Below are positions 54,309 through 63,842 of a DNA stretch of 64,000 nucleotides, piece after piece (the stretch's first letter is position 1; every line of letters begins with the position of its first letter). This DNA comes from CAYMPH01 sp964392365 (GTDB lineage Bacteria > Spirochaetota > UBA4802 > UBA5550), in contig CAYMPH010000006.1 in the NCBI GenBank assembly GCA_964392365.1, positions 124,001-188,000 of the forward strand, written 5' to 3'. The translations under genes and the position numbers were made by a program. The notes below the pieces were generated by a model. The model did no database searches. It worked only from the letters and a program-made list of their open reading frames with translations, and was not told the DNA's origin.

Positions 54309-54911
54309 ATGAAGCAATCAGTTATTATATTATTATTACTATCAATATATTCATTCACACTTGCACAGGACAAAGGCAAAAGCGCAAATGTTGCTGATGG
54401 ATATGGAGATTTAAAATGGGGGGCTGAAACCAGCAAAGCTAAATCTTCAATTAAAGGAAAATTGAAATTTACTGATGAAAAAAAAGTAATTATAAGTAAT
54501 GACGGAGAGATAGAATATTATTACGGTTTCTTTTATATTGATCCTGCAAAAGATGAAAAAACCCCAGCAGCTGAAACAGATAAAAAACAGCCTCAGGTTC
54601 AGCCAAAAGATGACGGAAGATTATATTACATTTCCTTGAAATTCCCGTATCTTGCTCTGGAAAAAGTTAAAGAATTAATGATAAAAAAATACGGACAGTC
54701 AACCGGTGAATCAATAAAAAATAATCAGGGATCTATTTCCTGGGATTCAGCAGAAAGTGTTATTATTCTGTGGGTAGATAGATATGAAAATAATCCTTTT
54801 TGCAGAAGAATTACATATATAAGCAAAAAAATTGCCAAAGAAACAAATGACTATCAAAATACGGTTTTTAATAAAGCAGAAATTGAAATTCTAAATAAAC
54901 TTAATCCGTAA
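54309..54911 (+). CDS. Exported protein of unknown function
   Basis: 200 residues with a signal peptide (MKQSVIILLLLSIYSFTLAQ, cleavage after AQ). The mature region contains GDLKWGAETSKAKSSIKGKLKF and a Pro/Lys/Gln-rich insert, ending in helical KAEIEILNKL. No family recognised. RBS AGGAG. It ends two bases before the convergent fibre-like gene. Confidence 0.6.
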   Translation: MKQSVIILLLLSIYSFTLAQDKGKSANVADGYGDLKWGAETSKAKSSIKGKLKFTDEKKVIISNDGEIEYYYGFFYIDPAKDEKTPAAETDKKQPQVQPKDDGRLYYISLKFPYLALEKVKELMIKKYGQSTGESIKNNQGSISWDSAESVIILWVDRYENNPFCRRITYISKKIAKETNDYQNTVFNKAEIEILNKLNP

Positions 54912-54913
54912 AT

Positions 54914-57900
54914 TTATAAATGACAGATTAATACCGGAATTTCTCCAATACCATCATCAAGGCGGCCCAGCGCCTTTCCTATTACAGTTCCTATTTTATC
55001 AAAAGAATCTATATTTCCTTTCATCCCGCATCCCGACGTATTTGATGTAACGATCAAATCCCCAGGTAAAACCGGATTATTTCTTGCATCAATTCTGCAA
55101 ATAGTTTTACCTGCTACTGAAACAGGATAAAGTTTTTCTTCAGAAAATTCTCCGGACAACAGTATTGCAGGATTCCCTGAAACAATTCCAATAACTGCTT
55201 TGCTGTATTCAGAGGAACATCTTGCTAAAAGTTCTTTGCCTTCCGGGCTTACTGTTAAAACATCGCCTGGAGAAATATATTCACTGCTGTCTACTCTGAA
55301 TAATTCTGCAATATCTGATGATGCCGGATTATTTTTAGTACTATTCAATAAAAGAGATCCATTGAATACTGATTTGCCGTTTACAAGAAGTGCATCACCA
55401 TTCCCGTTTAATTTAACAGTATCGTCCCAGTTTGATATATTATCATATCCTTCAACAACAAGCGAATATCCGTGCTCACTTGAAAATACACCGCCAGGTG
55501 AAAATCTTGATACGCCGAGCACACCGCAGCCTTTCCCGTTTGAAGAACTTGACTGACCTCTAATCCCAATATGCGGTGCATGGCCAACTACACCATAGCT
55601 CTTTGCAGTTTCAGATTCAATGGAGGAAATACCAGCGACTCCAATTGATCCGTCTGATTTTGATGTATTTTTGGAATAAATAACAGCTGAATTATCAGAA
55701 GGCGGAGTGATTCCATTAAATATTTCGCTTTTTTCAGCTGATATGGATACAGTTCCTTCGTGGCTGTTGAAAGAGTGAACAATAGGTGCGTATTTGTGTT
55801 CGTGCGGAAGAGGTTCTCTTTTATCAGAAAGCCTGATATCGTTGGACTGTACTGCAATAAATTCATTTGATTCATTATTTTTTGCAAACTTCATTATGCC
55901 ATACGATGAATCAGTTGCTTTTTTTAATCTCCGATCGTTACCCTGAACTGCAGAGCCTGGATTTTCTTCACAATTTGCTGCAAAGCGCATTATTCCTGCA
56001 GAGTTTTCAGTGGCATTTTTCAGTCTTTTATCTGTACTTTGAACTGCTGCGGATTCTTTTTCTTCACCATCAGCTGCAAGTTCAACAATTCCTTTTGATA
56101 CAGTTGTTGCATCTTTTAATCTTTTATCGTTTCCCTGAACAGCAGCAAATATCGTATCTTCTCCATTAGAAGCGAACCTCATTATACCTTTAGATTTTTC
56201 TGATGCATCAAGTAGTCTTTTGTCATTACTTTGAACAACTGCGCCTTCTTTTACTTCTTCGTTTTCTGCAAGTTCAACTATACCTTTTGATACTGTGGTT
56301 GCATCTTTAATTCTTCTATCATTTCCCTGAACAGCTGCAAAAGATGATACTTCGCCATCTCTGGCAAATCGTCCTATTCCTTTTAATTCTTCAGTAGCAT
56401 CTTTTAATCTTTTATCATTTCCCTGTACTGCTGCAAATGCAGATTCTTCGCCGTCTGAAGCAAATCTCAAATTGCCTTTAATTTTTTCTGTAGCTTCCTT
56501 TAATCTTCTATCACTGCTCTGTACAGCAGCTCCCTGCTTTTCTTCACCATCTTCTGCCAGTTCAACAATTCCTTTTGTAGCAGTAGTAGCATCTTTTAAT
56601 CTTCTATCGTTGCTTTGCACTGCAGCACCAGGTTTTTCTTCACCATCTTCTGCCAGTTCAACAATTCCTTTAGAAACTGTTGTTGCATCCATTAGTCTTT
56701 TATCGCTTCCTTGAACTGCAGAAAGAGGTGTTTTTTCGCCATCAGAAGCAAAACGGACTATCCCTTTTGTAGTTTCAGTAGCGTCTTTTAATCTTTTATC
56801 ATCGCCTTGAACTGCAGTTCCGGATTTCGCTTCACCATCTTCAGCTAGTTCTACGATTCCCTTTGAAACGGTGGTAGCATCTTTTAACCTTCTATCATTT
56901 GCCTGAACAACACTGTTTGGATTGACTTCTCCATCTTCTGATATTTTGCATATACCGAAGTTTTCAGTTGTTGCCTTTAAAAGCCTGCTGTCACTTCCAA
57001 TAACAACGCTGTTATCGGAAATTATTCCATCAGGGCAGATCTTAACTATTCCGAAATTGTTTTCTGTTGCATGCTGCAGTCTTGAATCATTACCTTGAAC
57101 AACAGAACCGGGTTTGCTGTCCCTGTCATAAGCAAGCCTTACTATCCCTAACTGATTATCCGAGGCAGGAAACAGTCTTGAATCTGAAGCCTGAACAGCA
57201 AGGCCCTTTTTATTTTCACCATCTTCAGCAAGCTGAACTATGCCTTTAAACAGAGTGGATGCATATTTTAACCGGGAATCATTTGACTGTACTGCCCTGT
57301 CATGATATGATTCGCCATCTTTGGCAAATCTGACAATGCCGGCTTGAAAAACTGATCCAGGTAAAGTTAGTTCGCCAAGATTATGAGTATGGGAAAAATT
57401 GAAAGGAGCTGCGAATATTTCAATGCAGGAAATTTTTACAGAATAACTTCCTTGATTTTGTTTGATTGTTTTTGTTATGAATTTAATAAACCTGGTTTTT
57501 ACTAATTCTATATTCCAGGAATATTTTTTTGAGTTTTCAGATTTAAAATTTTTCTCTTCAATAACGGTATTCCAGACATCTCTATCCACGCTGGTATCAA
57601 GATGAAAGTTTTCAGGAAAACCGGATGCTGCTGATTGAAGAATGATTCTGTTTATGTTGTAAACAGCGCCAAGATCTATTGTAAATTCTTCTTTTCCAGG
57701 GCTGCTTTTTATTGCAGATTCCCAGCACGTTTTCGAAATACCATCCAGAAGATTGGAAACTGATAATTCATCAGATTGGCTGCTGCTAGATTCAATTTCA
57801 GAAACACCTTTAATGCCGCAATTGAATTTGCTGATTTCAGAATAATACTTTGAATTTACTTCAGAAAGTGCAGTAATAAATAGTTTTACATACCTGAATT

Positions 57901-58246
57901 TTGTCAGAGGAATTATCAGAGAATATTTTCCTTCCTCCAGATCGATATCTTTTTCTGTTATTAAAACAGTCCATATTTCTGCATCCTGGCTGTATTCAAT
58001 TCTAAAAGCTTTTGGAAAAGATAAAGCTCCGTTTTTAGATGGGAAGATTTCAATATAATCTGCAACAACCTGATTTTCATAATCAATTATAAAAAATTCA
58101 CTAGCAGATGCATCACGTTTTTCTGTTCTCCAGAATCCATGTTCTGAAATCAGATTTGCTGCTGTAGTTGACTTATCAGATTCGCTGGAAAACTTTATTA
58201 TTTTTCCTGCATGATAGTTTTTAAGGCTTATATTGATATATTCCAT
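54914..58246 (-). CDS. Large fibre-like protein with two discoidin-like domains and 16 tandem repeats
   Basis: 1,110 residues with a normal GGGGA-type ribosome binding site but no signal peptide. Residues 1-140 and about 150-285 resemble F5/8 type C (discoidin) carbohydrate-binding folds. Residues 296-806 are 16 consecutive repeats of 32 residues (first one 31) with the pattern KDATTVSKGIVELAEDGE...AVQGNDKRL, much like phage tail-fibre repeats. The end (807-1110) resembles a fibre tip/head with HEH and DIAELFRVDS...PGDVLTV...VIGIVSGNP blocks typical of tail-fibre and adhesin C-termini. Export route is unknown. Confidence 0.7.
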   Translation of the reverse strand: MEYINISLKNYHAGKIIKFSSESDKSTTAANLISEHGFWRTEKRDASASEFFIIDYENQVVADYIEIFPSKNGALSFPKAFRIEYSQDAEIWTVLITEKDIDLEEGKYSLIIPLTKFRYVKLFITALSEVNSKYYSEISKFNCGIKGVSEIESSSSQSDELSVSNLLDGISKTCWESAIKSSPGKEEFTIDLGAVYNINRIILQSAASGFPENFHLDTSVDRDVWNTVIEEKNFKSENSKKYSWNIELVKTRFIKFITKTIKQNQGSYSVKISCIEIFAAPFNFSHTHNLGELTLPGSVFQAGIVRFAKDGESYHDRAVQSNDSRLKYASTLFKGIVQLAEDGENKKGLAVQASDSRLFPASDNQLGIVRLAYDRDSKPGSVVQGNDSRLQHATENNFGIVKICPDGIISDNSVVIGSDSRLLKATTENFGICKISEDGEVNPNSVVQANDRRLKDATTVSKGIVELAEDGEAKSGTAVQGDDKRLKDATETTKGIVRFASDGEKTPLSAVQGSDKRLMDATTVSKGIVELAEDGEEKPGAAVQSNDRRLKDATTATKGIVELAEDGEEKQGAAVQSSDRRLKEATEKIKGNLRFASDGEESAFAAVQGNDKRLKDATEELKGIGRFARDGEVSSFAAVQGNDRRIKDATTVSKGIVELAENEEVKEGAVVQSNDKRLLDASEKSKGIMRFASNGEDTIFAAVQGNDKRLKDATTVSKGIVELAADGEEKESAAVQSTDKRLKNATENSAGIMRFAANCEENPGSAVQGNDRRLKKATDSSYGIMKFAKNNESNEFIAVQSNDIRLSDKREPLPHEHKYAPIVHSFNSHEGTVSISAEKSEIFNGITPPSDNSAVIYSKNTSKSDGSIGVAGISSIESETAKSYGVVGHAPHIGIRGQSSSSNGKGCGVLGVSRFSPGGVFSSEHGYSLVVEGYDNISNWDDTVKLNGNGDALLVNGKSVFNGSLLLNSTKNNPASSDIAELFRVDSSEYISPGDVLTVSPEGKELLARCSSEYSKAVIGIVSGNPAILLSGEFSEEKLYPVSVAGKTICRIDARNNPVLPGDLIVTSNTSGCGMKGNIDSFDKIGTVIGKALGRLDDGIGEIPVLICHL
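55829..57361 (-). repeat. 96-bp coding tandem repeats (16 copies)
   Basis: The DNA behind residues 296-806 of the fibre-like gene is sixteen 32-codon units. Inner units (6-15) are the most alike, suggesting recent duplication or gene conversion, while outer units have diverged. Repeat count may vary between strains. Confidence 0.85.
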
Positions 58247-58398
58247 ATTTTCCCCATTATAAATAATTTAGACTGCATTTTTTTATATTTCTTTATAAAG
58301 AAGTGTCAAATATTTTATTTAAAAGAAAATTTAAAAAAAAGGATGTATTAATTTCTGTAAAAATAATACTGGATTTGTTTTTAGGGATTTAAACGTTT

Positions 58399-59025
58399 TT
58401 ATTCGAGTACAAATGTAATTGGGAGTCTGTGGGACATCCGGACTGGTTTGCCTTCCTGTAAACCCGGCCTGAAACGGATTCTTCTGATTACATCCATAGC
58501 CGCTTCATCAAATCCATGGCCAGCTTTTCCTGAAACAATATTTGCGCTTTTTAAAATTCCTTTTTCATCAACCTGTATTAAAAGCATAACTGTCTTCTGC
58601 TTAATATTGGCTCTTTTAGCTTCTCCAGGGAAATATTTTTTAAGATCAAAATCTATAATTGGAGCAGGTGCACTGTCGCCGCTGTAAGAATATAAATATC
58701 CGTCTTTGTCAGTTCCATCTCCGGAAAGTTCATTATGATCAATATGCTCTTCAACATTATCAGAAGCAGTTTTGCTTGTTCCTTCAATCCATTCCTGCTT
58801 TTCAACAGGAGCCGGATTTTTATCGCCGCCGATTAATTCAGGAGGAATATCCTCAAAATCAACTTCAACATCAGTAAGCTTAAGATCCTCAGTGGTTAAA
58901 TCATCGGATGGCAACGTAGCTATATAGTAAACTGAATATGCAGATGCATGTAATAAAATTGAGAAGGCCATACAAATTTCAAACAGGTTTCTGGTTTTGA
59001 TTTTTTTTAGAAATTCTATAACCAT
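58399..59025 (-). CDS. tonB: TonB-like energy transducer
   Basis: 208 residues. One N-terminal membrane helix (about 17-38) is followed by an acidic Pro/Glu periplasmic linker and a TonB C-terminal domain: MLLIQVDEKGILKSANIVSGKAGHGFDEAAMDVIRRIRFRPGLQEGKPV, ending in ITFVLE. With ExbD and ExbB directly upstream it would pass proton-motive energy to outer-membrane receptors, none of which is in the window. RBS AAGGTAG. Confidence 0.9.
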   Translation of the reverse strand: MVIEFLKKIKTRNLFEICMAFSILLHASAYSVYYIATLPSDDLTTEDLKLTDVEVDFEDIPPELIGGDKNPAPVEKQEWIEGTSKTASDNVEEHIDHNELSGDGTDKDGYLYSYSGDSAPAPIIDFDLKKYFPGEAKRANIKQKTVMLLIQVDEKGILKSANIVSGKAGHGFDEAAMDVIRRIRFRPGLQEGKPVRMSHRLPITFVLE

Positions 59026-59027
59026 TA

Positions 59028-59429
59028 CTACCTTTTAACTGAAAGTGCTATTTTAGTCACACCGGCTTTTCTTATCAGCCCCATAACATTTGCTATTAGC
59101 CCGTAAGGAAGTTTATCGTCTGCGGATAAAGTAACTCTCATGTTCGGCCGCAATTTGGATTTTTTTTCGAGAGAATTAAGGAGTTTTTCATTATTGATTT
59201 CAAGACCTTCGAGCAGAACCCTTCCATCTTTTGTAATAGCCACCTGAACTGACTCAGCAACATTCGGATCTGAAGCAGCTACCTTTGGAAGATTTATATT
59301 AACTGATTCCTTTTTTAAAAAATTTGCGGTTACCATAAATATTACAAGAAGAACAAGTATGATATCAACCATTGGTGTGATATTTATATTGCCTATTTCA
59401 TCATTGTCTTCATTTTGAACAGATCCCAT
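59028..59429 (-). CDS. exbD: ExbD/TolR biopolymer transport protein
   Basis: 133 residues. N-terminal NITPMVDIILVLLVIFMV carries the functional membrane Asp (MVDI), followed by a periplasmic domain ending in GLIRKAGVTKIALSVK. It couples proton flow through ExbB to TonB movement. Spacing to tonB is two bases and to exbB 56 bp. GAGG ribosome binding site. Confidence 0.93.
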   Translation of the reverse strand: MGSVQNEDNDEIGNINITPMVDIILVLLVIFMVTANFLKKESVNINLPKVAASDPNVAESVQVAITKDGRVLLEGLEINNEKLLNSLEKKSKLRPNMRVTLSADDKLPYGLIANVMGLIRKAGVTKIALSVKR

Positions 59430-59485
59430 GTCTTACCTCATTAAATCTTCAGTTAAATCCGGTTGGTGAACTTTTAGTTTAATTA

Positions 59486-60196
59486 TTATTTCTTTTTAAT
59501 ATTTTTATCAGCGGATATATTTAATTTATTTTTTACGGATTTTTTATTTTGATCCGGTTTATTTTCAGATTTTGATTTGATATTTGATGATTTTATACTT
59601 GCTAAAAACTCCCGTGAGAGAAATTCCAGATTCTGAACAATGATTTTGATTTTTCTTGTAAAATAGTTATTAGCCATAACAACAGGAATAGCAACAAATA
59701 GCCCGGATGCTGTTGCTAAAAGAGCAGTGGAAATACTTTTCATTACAACCTCTGCACCTGTGCTTCCAAGAGTTCCCAGATCATTAAAAGCCTTTATAAC
59801 ACCAAGAACAGTTCCAAGCAATCCTATAAAAGGTGCATTGTTTCCCAGTGTATTTAAAATAGGCAGTCTTCTTTCAAAAATCATTTTTTCTCTTATTATC
59901 ATTCCGAACATCATTTCTGAAAGTGCTTCGTAACCTTTATCATAGTGTTCGATGGAAAAATCTGAAAATCTTGCATATATGCTTTTTTTCTTTGCTTCAG
60001 ATGCAATCTGCTTTACACCTTTTATATCTTTATTTCTAAGCTTTTCGGCAATATTTAAAATATAATTCTCGCTGTCTGCTGCAGAATTTTTTCTGAGAAT
60101 TAGCACTCTTTCTATTGTTACAGCAACAGCAACAATACTCATTGTGAGCAGTGATAAGAAAATAAATGTTTCACCGTAACCGACTAACTGTATCAT
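59486..60196 (-). CDS. exbB: ExbB/TolQ proton channel protein
   Basis: 236 residues with three membrane segments: near 10-30, and the conserved paired helices NAPFIGLLGTVLGVIKAFNDLG and ISTALLATASGLFVAIPVVMANNYF near 115-180. It forms the proton channel with ExbD. The C-terminal end is unusually Lys/Ser/Asn-rich (KSSNIKSKSENKPDQNKKS). First gene of the exbB-exbD-tonB operon. RBS AGGAG. Confidence 0.93.
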   Translation of the reverse strand: MIQLVGYGETFIFLSLLTMSIVAVAVTIERVLILRKNSAADSENYILNIAEKLRNKDIKGVKQIASEAKKKSIYARFSDFSIEHYDKGYEALSEMMFGMIIREKMIFERRLPILNTLGNNAPFIGLLGTVLGVIKAFNDLGTLGSTGAEVVMKSISTALLATASGLFVAIPVVMANNYFTRKIKIIVQNLEFLSREFLASIKSSNIKSKSENKPDQNKKSVKNKLNISADKNIKKK

Positions 60197-60339
60197 AATT
60201 TCTCCTGTTTAAATATATTTTTAGATTTCATAATTAGTTTTATATAAATATTAATATAAATCAGTAATAAAAACAATGATATTGTTACCCTTTCTACGGG
60301 CAATTAAAAAATTAAGGCATTTATTATTTCAAATATTTA

Positions 60340-60368
60340 TTGACTTTCTGTATCTGTGTCTTTATAAT
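60340..60368 (+). promoter_or_regulatory. Sigma-70 promoter for the ATP-grasp fusion gene
   Basis: -35 TTGACT (60340-60345), 17-bp spacer, perfect -10 TATAAT (60363-60368). The TTG start codon lies 32 bp downstream after GAGGG. The leader is short, about 24 nt. Confidence 0.75.
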
Positions 60369-60399
60369 GCGACATAATATTTATTTCTGAGGGTAAATT

Positions 60400-62631
60400 T
60401 TGATAAAAACATTAATGGTTATAGGAGGAGGACTCCTCCAGCAGCCTGTTATACATCAGGCTAAAAAAATGGGACTGCAGGTAATTGTAACTGATTATAA
60501 TCCTGATGTCATAGGCATGAAAGATGCGGACATTCCGATCTTAATGAGTACACGGGACATCCAGGGTTCTGTTCGGGTTGCAAAAAAGCAGAATGAGATA
60601 ACACCAATTCATGGAGTATTAACAGTTGGAACTGATGCTTCACAGACAGTTGCGGCAGTTGCAAATGCCCTGAACCTGCCTGGCATTATGTTTAAAGATG
60701 CTGAAGCAGCAACAAATAAAATCAAGATGAGGATGAGATTTAAAGAACATGGCGTGCCTTCACCGGTTTTTCTTCCAATATGGTCATTATCTGACGCAAA
60801 AAAAGCATTTAAAATTATTGGTGCTCCCTGCGTTTTAAAACCATCTGATAATATGGGTGCAAGAGGTGTTATGCGCATTGACAGCTCTGATGCGCTTGCT
60901 GATGCTTTCAAATTTGCCAAAAGCGCTTCTCCAAGCGGTGAACTTTTAATTGAACAATTTATGGAAGGCCCTGAACTTTCAATAGATTCAATAATTTATA
61001 ATAATGAAATTACAATTACTGGAGTTGCTGATAGAATAATAAAATATCCTCCATATTTTGTTGAAATAGGGCATACAATGCCTTCAACAATGCCAGCTTC
61101 AGTAATAAAAGATGCATGTGATGTCATGGAAATGGGAATTAAGGCTCTGGGAATTTCTATCGGAGCGGCTAAGGGCGATATAAAGATTACTTCAAAAGGT
61201 CCAATGATAGGTGAACTTGCAGCAAGACTCTCCGGCGGATTCATGTCTGCTTATACTTATCCGCTTGCTACCGGAGTTAATTTAATGAAAGCAGCAATTG
61301 AAATTGCTCTTGGTCAGGAGCCCGGGAATCTTGAACCGTTATTCCATAGAGTATCAATTGAAAGAGCTATTATAACCAAGCCGGGTATTGTCCGGAAAAT
61401 AAACGGACTTGAAGAAGCTCTGCAGATAAAGGGAATTGCTGAAATATTTTTAAATGTAAAACCCGGAGATAAAGTAAATGAACCGAAATCCAATGTAGAA
61501 AAAGCCGGAAATATTATAGCTGTTGCAGATACTCTTGAAGAAGCTGAAGCTATAGTTCAGAAATGCAAAGAAACTCTTAAAATAGAAATCATGGAAGCGA
61601 ACGAGCTTTCGATTGAAGCTATTAATCTCGAAGCAAGAGAAAAATTTAAAAAAATCTGCTACGTATGCAAAACCTGCGACGGGAAGGACTGCCCTACTGG
61701 GGTTCCGGGTATGGGCGGAGCCGGAACCGGAGCTTCATTCAGAAGAAACAGTGAAGCTCTTAAAAATTATAAAATTATGACATCTTTAATTCATGACGTT
61801 ACAGAACCAGATACATCTATAGAAATTCTGGGACAAAAACTTTCTCTGCCCATTATGGCTGCACCAATTACCGGTTCAGTAACAAATCTGGGAGGCGCTA
61901 TTGACGAGCTTGAATATAATCAGGCTGCAGTGAAAGGCTGTATTGATGCAGGTACAATTGCTTTTGTTGGGGACGGCGCAACTCCGGATAAATATAAAGT
62001 CGGGCTGCAGGCTATTTCGGAGGAAAACGGGAAAGGCATTGCAATATTCAAACCAAGAAGCGACAACAAGGAAATTATTACCCGGATAAGAGCTGCTGAG
62101 AAGTCCGGTGTAATTGCAGTAGGCATGGATATTGATGCAGTAGTTTTTAAAACTATGGAAATGAAAAATCAGTCTGTAGGGCCAAAAAGCAAAACTGAGC
62201 TCAAAGAGCTCATTTCATCAACCAAACTTCCATTTATATTAAAAGGGATAATGAATGTCAGGGATGCTGTAATGGCTGTAGAGGTTGGTGCAAAAGGCAT
62301 TATAGTATCTAATCATGGCGGACGTGTACTGGATGAAATGCTGGGCAGTATGGATGTTCTTGAGGAAATAGCTGATGAAGTTAAAGGGTCCATAACAATT
62401 ATGGTAGATGGCGGTTTCAGAAATGGTTCGGATATAATCAAAGGCCTTGCTGCTGGTGCAGATGCTATTTTAATCGGAAGGCCAATTGCTATAGCAGTTG
62501 TCGGAATGGGACGCGAAGGTGCTTCTTTTTATATCAGAAGTCTTATAAAAGAACTCAAGAAAGCTATGATTCTCACAGGATGCCAGAAAATATCTGATAT
62601 AAACCATGATATAATTAAACGGTTGAATTAA
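60400..62631 (+). CDS. ATP-grasp ligase fused to FMN-dependent alpha-hydroxy-acid oxidase
   Basis: 743 residues as one frame. Residues 1-395 are an ATP-grasp enzyme: VGTDASQT, CVLKPSDNMGARGVM, EQFMEGPELSID, GELAARLSGG, followed by the usual C-terminal lid region. Residues 415-743 resemble the FMN enzyme of the lactate/glycolate oxidase group: a Cys cluster C420-C423-C426-C431 (CxxCxxCxxxxC), VPGMGGAGTG, SNHGGRVLD with catalytic His 639, and DGGFRNGSDI...LIGRP for FMN phosphate. Start TTG 60400 follows GAGGG. The fusion order suggests one two-step conversion. I know of no function; either half might act on amino or hydroxy acids. Confidence 0.85.
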   Translation: MIKTLMVIGGGLLQQPVIHQAKKMGLQVIVTDYNPDVIGMKDADIPILMSTRDIQGSVRVAKKQNEITPIHGVLTVGTDASQTVAAVANALNLPGIMFKDAEAATNKIKMRMRFKEHGVPSPVFLPIWSLSDAKKAFKIIGAPCVLKPSDNMGARGVMRIDSSDALADAFKFAKSASPSGELLIEQFMEGPELSIDSIIYNNEITITGVADRIIKYPPYFVEIGHTMPSTMPASVIKDACDVMEMGIKALGISIGAAKGDIKITSKGPMIGELAARLSGGFMSAYTYPLATGVNLMKAAIEIALGQEPGNLEPLFHRVSIERAIITKPGIVRKINGLEEALQIKGIAEIFLNVKPGDKVNEPKSNVEKAGNIIAVADTLEEAEAIVQKCKETLKIEIMEANELSIEAINLEAREKFKKICYVCKTCDGKDCPTGVPGMGGAGTGASFRRNSEALKNYKIMTSLIHDVTEPDTSIEILGQKLSLPIMAAPITGSVTNLGGAIDELEYNQAAVKGCIDAGTIAFVGDGATPDKYKVGLQAISEENGKGIAIFKPRSDNKEIITRIRAAEKSGVIAVGMDIDAVVFKTMEMKNQSVGPKSKTELKELISSTKLPFILKGIMNVRDAVMAVEVGAKGIIVSNHGGRVLDEMLGSMDVLEEIADEVKGSITIMVDGGFRNGSDIIKGLAAGADAILIGRPIAIAVVGMGREGASFYIRSLIKELKKAMILTGCQKISDINHDIIKRLN

Positions 62632-62632
62632 T

Positions 62633-63115
62633 TTAATTAAGAATTTTATATCCTATGCTTTTTTCTATATCTTCTATTTTCATTCCAGTTTTTTTACACA
62701 ATTCTTCTTTTCCTATTCCAGAAGTTGCCATTCTGTTTAAAAAAGTTTTTAATTCTTCACCGATTTCTATTATATTTTTATCAAAATCATAAAATCTTAT
62801 TGTTCTTTGTCCCCATGGTTCTTCATGAATTTCATGTAATTTCATAATATCATTTTTATCAATTATATCATAAATTTCATTAAGATCATTTGTTTCAAAA
62901 TATAATTCTGATTTATTTCCAATATTTATATTTTTTTTCCCTACTTTTTTAAGTATAATATTATCTTCTCGAATTTCCCATAGTGTTATGCCTGATTTAA
63001 GAATAACATTTTTTCCCATATCTATTTCAATTGGCATTGATAAATATTCGCAATAGAATTGCTTGGCCATTTCAATATTCTTTACAAATAATACTACAGA
63101 TTGATATTTTATCAT
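62633..63115 (-). CDS. VOC (glyoxalase-like) family protein with C-terminal extension
   Basis: 160 residues. The VOC beta-alpha-beta folds are visible: VVLFVKNIEMAKQFYCEYLSMPIEIDMG and ELYFETNDLNEIYDI, ending in GQRTIRFYDFDKNIIEIGEELKTFL. Some ligand residues of classic glyoxalases are not clear, so its substrate is unknown. About 40 residues follow the fold (TSGIGKEELCKKTGMKIEDIEKSIG), resembling a short helix-turn-helix end. It ends one base after the ATP-grasp fusion stop, convergently. RBS is weak. Confidence 0.7.
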   Translation of the reverse strand: MIKYQSVVLFVKNIEMAKQFYCEYLSMPIEIDMGKNVILKSGITLWEIREDNIILKKVGKKNINIGNKSELYFETNDLNEIYDIIDKNDIMKLHEIHEEPWGQRTIRFYDFDKNIIEIGEELKTFLNRMATSGIGKEELCKKTGMKIEDIEKSIGYKILN

Positions 63116-63192
63116 ATTTTATATATTCCTAAATAGATAAAATTTAGCGTAATTGTACATAACTGCATATCACACACTGCCGGCATTTTCGC

Positions 63193-63813
63193 TTAGTACT
63201 TTCTGAAAACTGCTGCAAGCTTGCCAAGTACAGTAACATTGTTTGCTTCTATCGGTTTATATGCTTTATTTTCCGGGTTAAGAAAAATTTTCCCTTTAGT
63301 TTTATGTAAAGTTTTTAATGTAGCTTCATCATCGAGTAATGCTGCAATTATATCGCCATTATCAGCGCTGCTCTGTTTCCTTATAATTGCTATATCGTTA
63401 TCAAAAATTCCTGCTTCAATCATTGAATCGCCTTTAATACTCAGTGCAAAATATTCTCCGTTTGAAAACATTGCTTTCGGGAAACTTAACTGATTTTCGA
63501 CATTTTCCTGAGCGAAAATCGGCGCACCTGCTGCTATTCTTCCAACAAGAGGGATTGTAATTGATTCAGCAGTAATTTCCTCCTCGCCTTTATCAACAAC
63601 AACAATAGCTCTGGATTTATTCTGCTGTGTTGTAATAAAACCTTTTTTTTCAATTGCTTTTATATGATCATACGCGCCTTTTACAGTTATTCCGAAATTT
63701 TCTCCGATTTCTCTGACTGAAGGAGGAAAGCCCGATGCTTTTGTATTTGATTTAATAAACTCAAGAATGTTTGATTGTTTATCTGTCAGTTTTTTTTCAG
63801 CACTTTTTGTCAT
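63193..63813 (-). CDS. lexA: LexA repressor
   Basis: 206 residues from ATG 63813 (AGAGGT ribosome binding site). The N-terminal winged helix (LTDKQSNILEFI, PPSVREIGENFGI) binds DNA. The cleavage site AG is at 95-96 (GRIAAGAPIF), and the catalytic dyad is S130 (GDSMIEAG) and K167 (ATLKTL). It represses SOS genes and self-cleaves with RecA. A strong promoter lies upstream, but no familiar SOS box was recognised. Confidence 0.93.
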   Translation of the reverse strand: MTKSAEKKLTDKQSNILEFIKSNTKASGFPPSVREIGENFGITVKGAYDHIKAIEKKGFITTQQNKSRAIVVVDKGEEEITAESITIPLVGRIAAGAPIFAQENVENQLSFPKAMFSNGEYFALSIKGDSMIEAGIFDNDIAIIRKQSSADNGDIIAALLDDEATLKTLHKTKGKIFLNPENKAYKPIEANNVTVLGKLAAVFRKY

Positions 63814-63842
63814 ATTTACCTCTTTCAATTTATATAAACATC

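Noticed and set aside
54914..58246. Prophage or injection-system island around the fibre-like gene
   Set aside because: Neighbours are ordinary chromosomal genes (exported protein, tonB set); no capsid, portal, sheath or baseplate gene is present.
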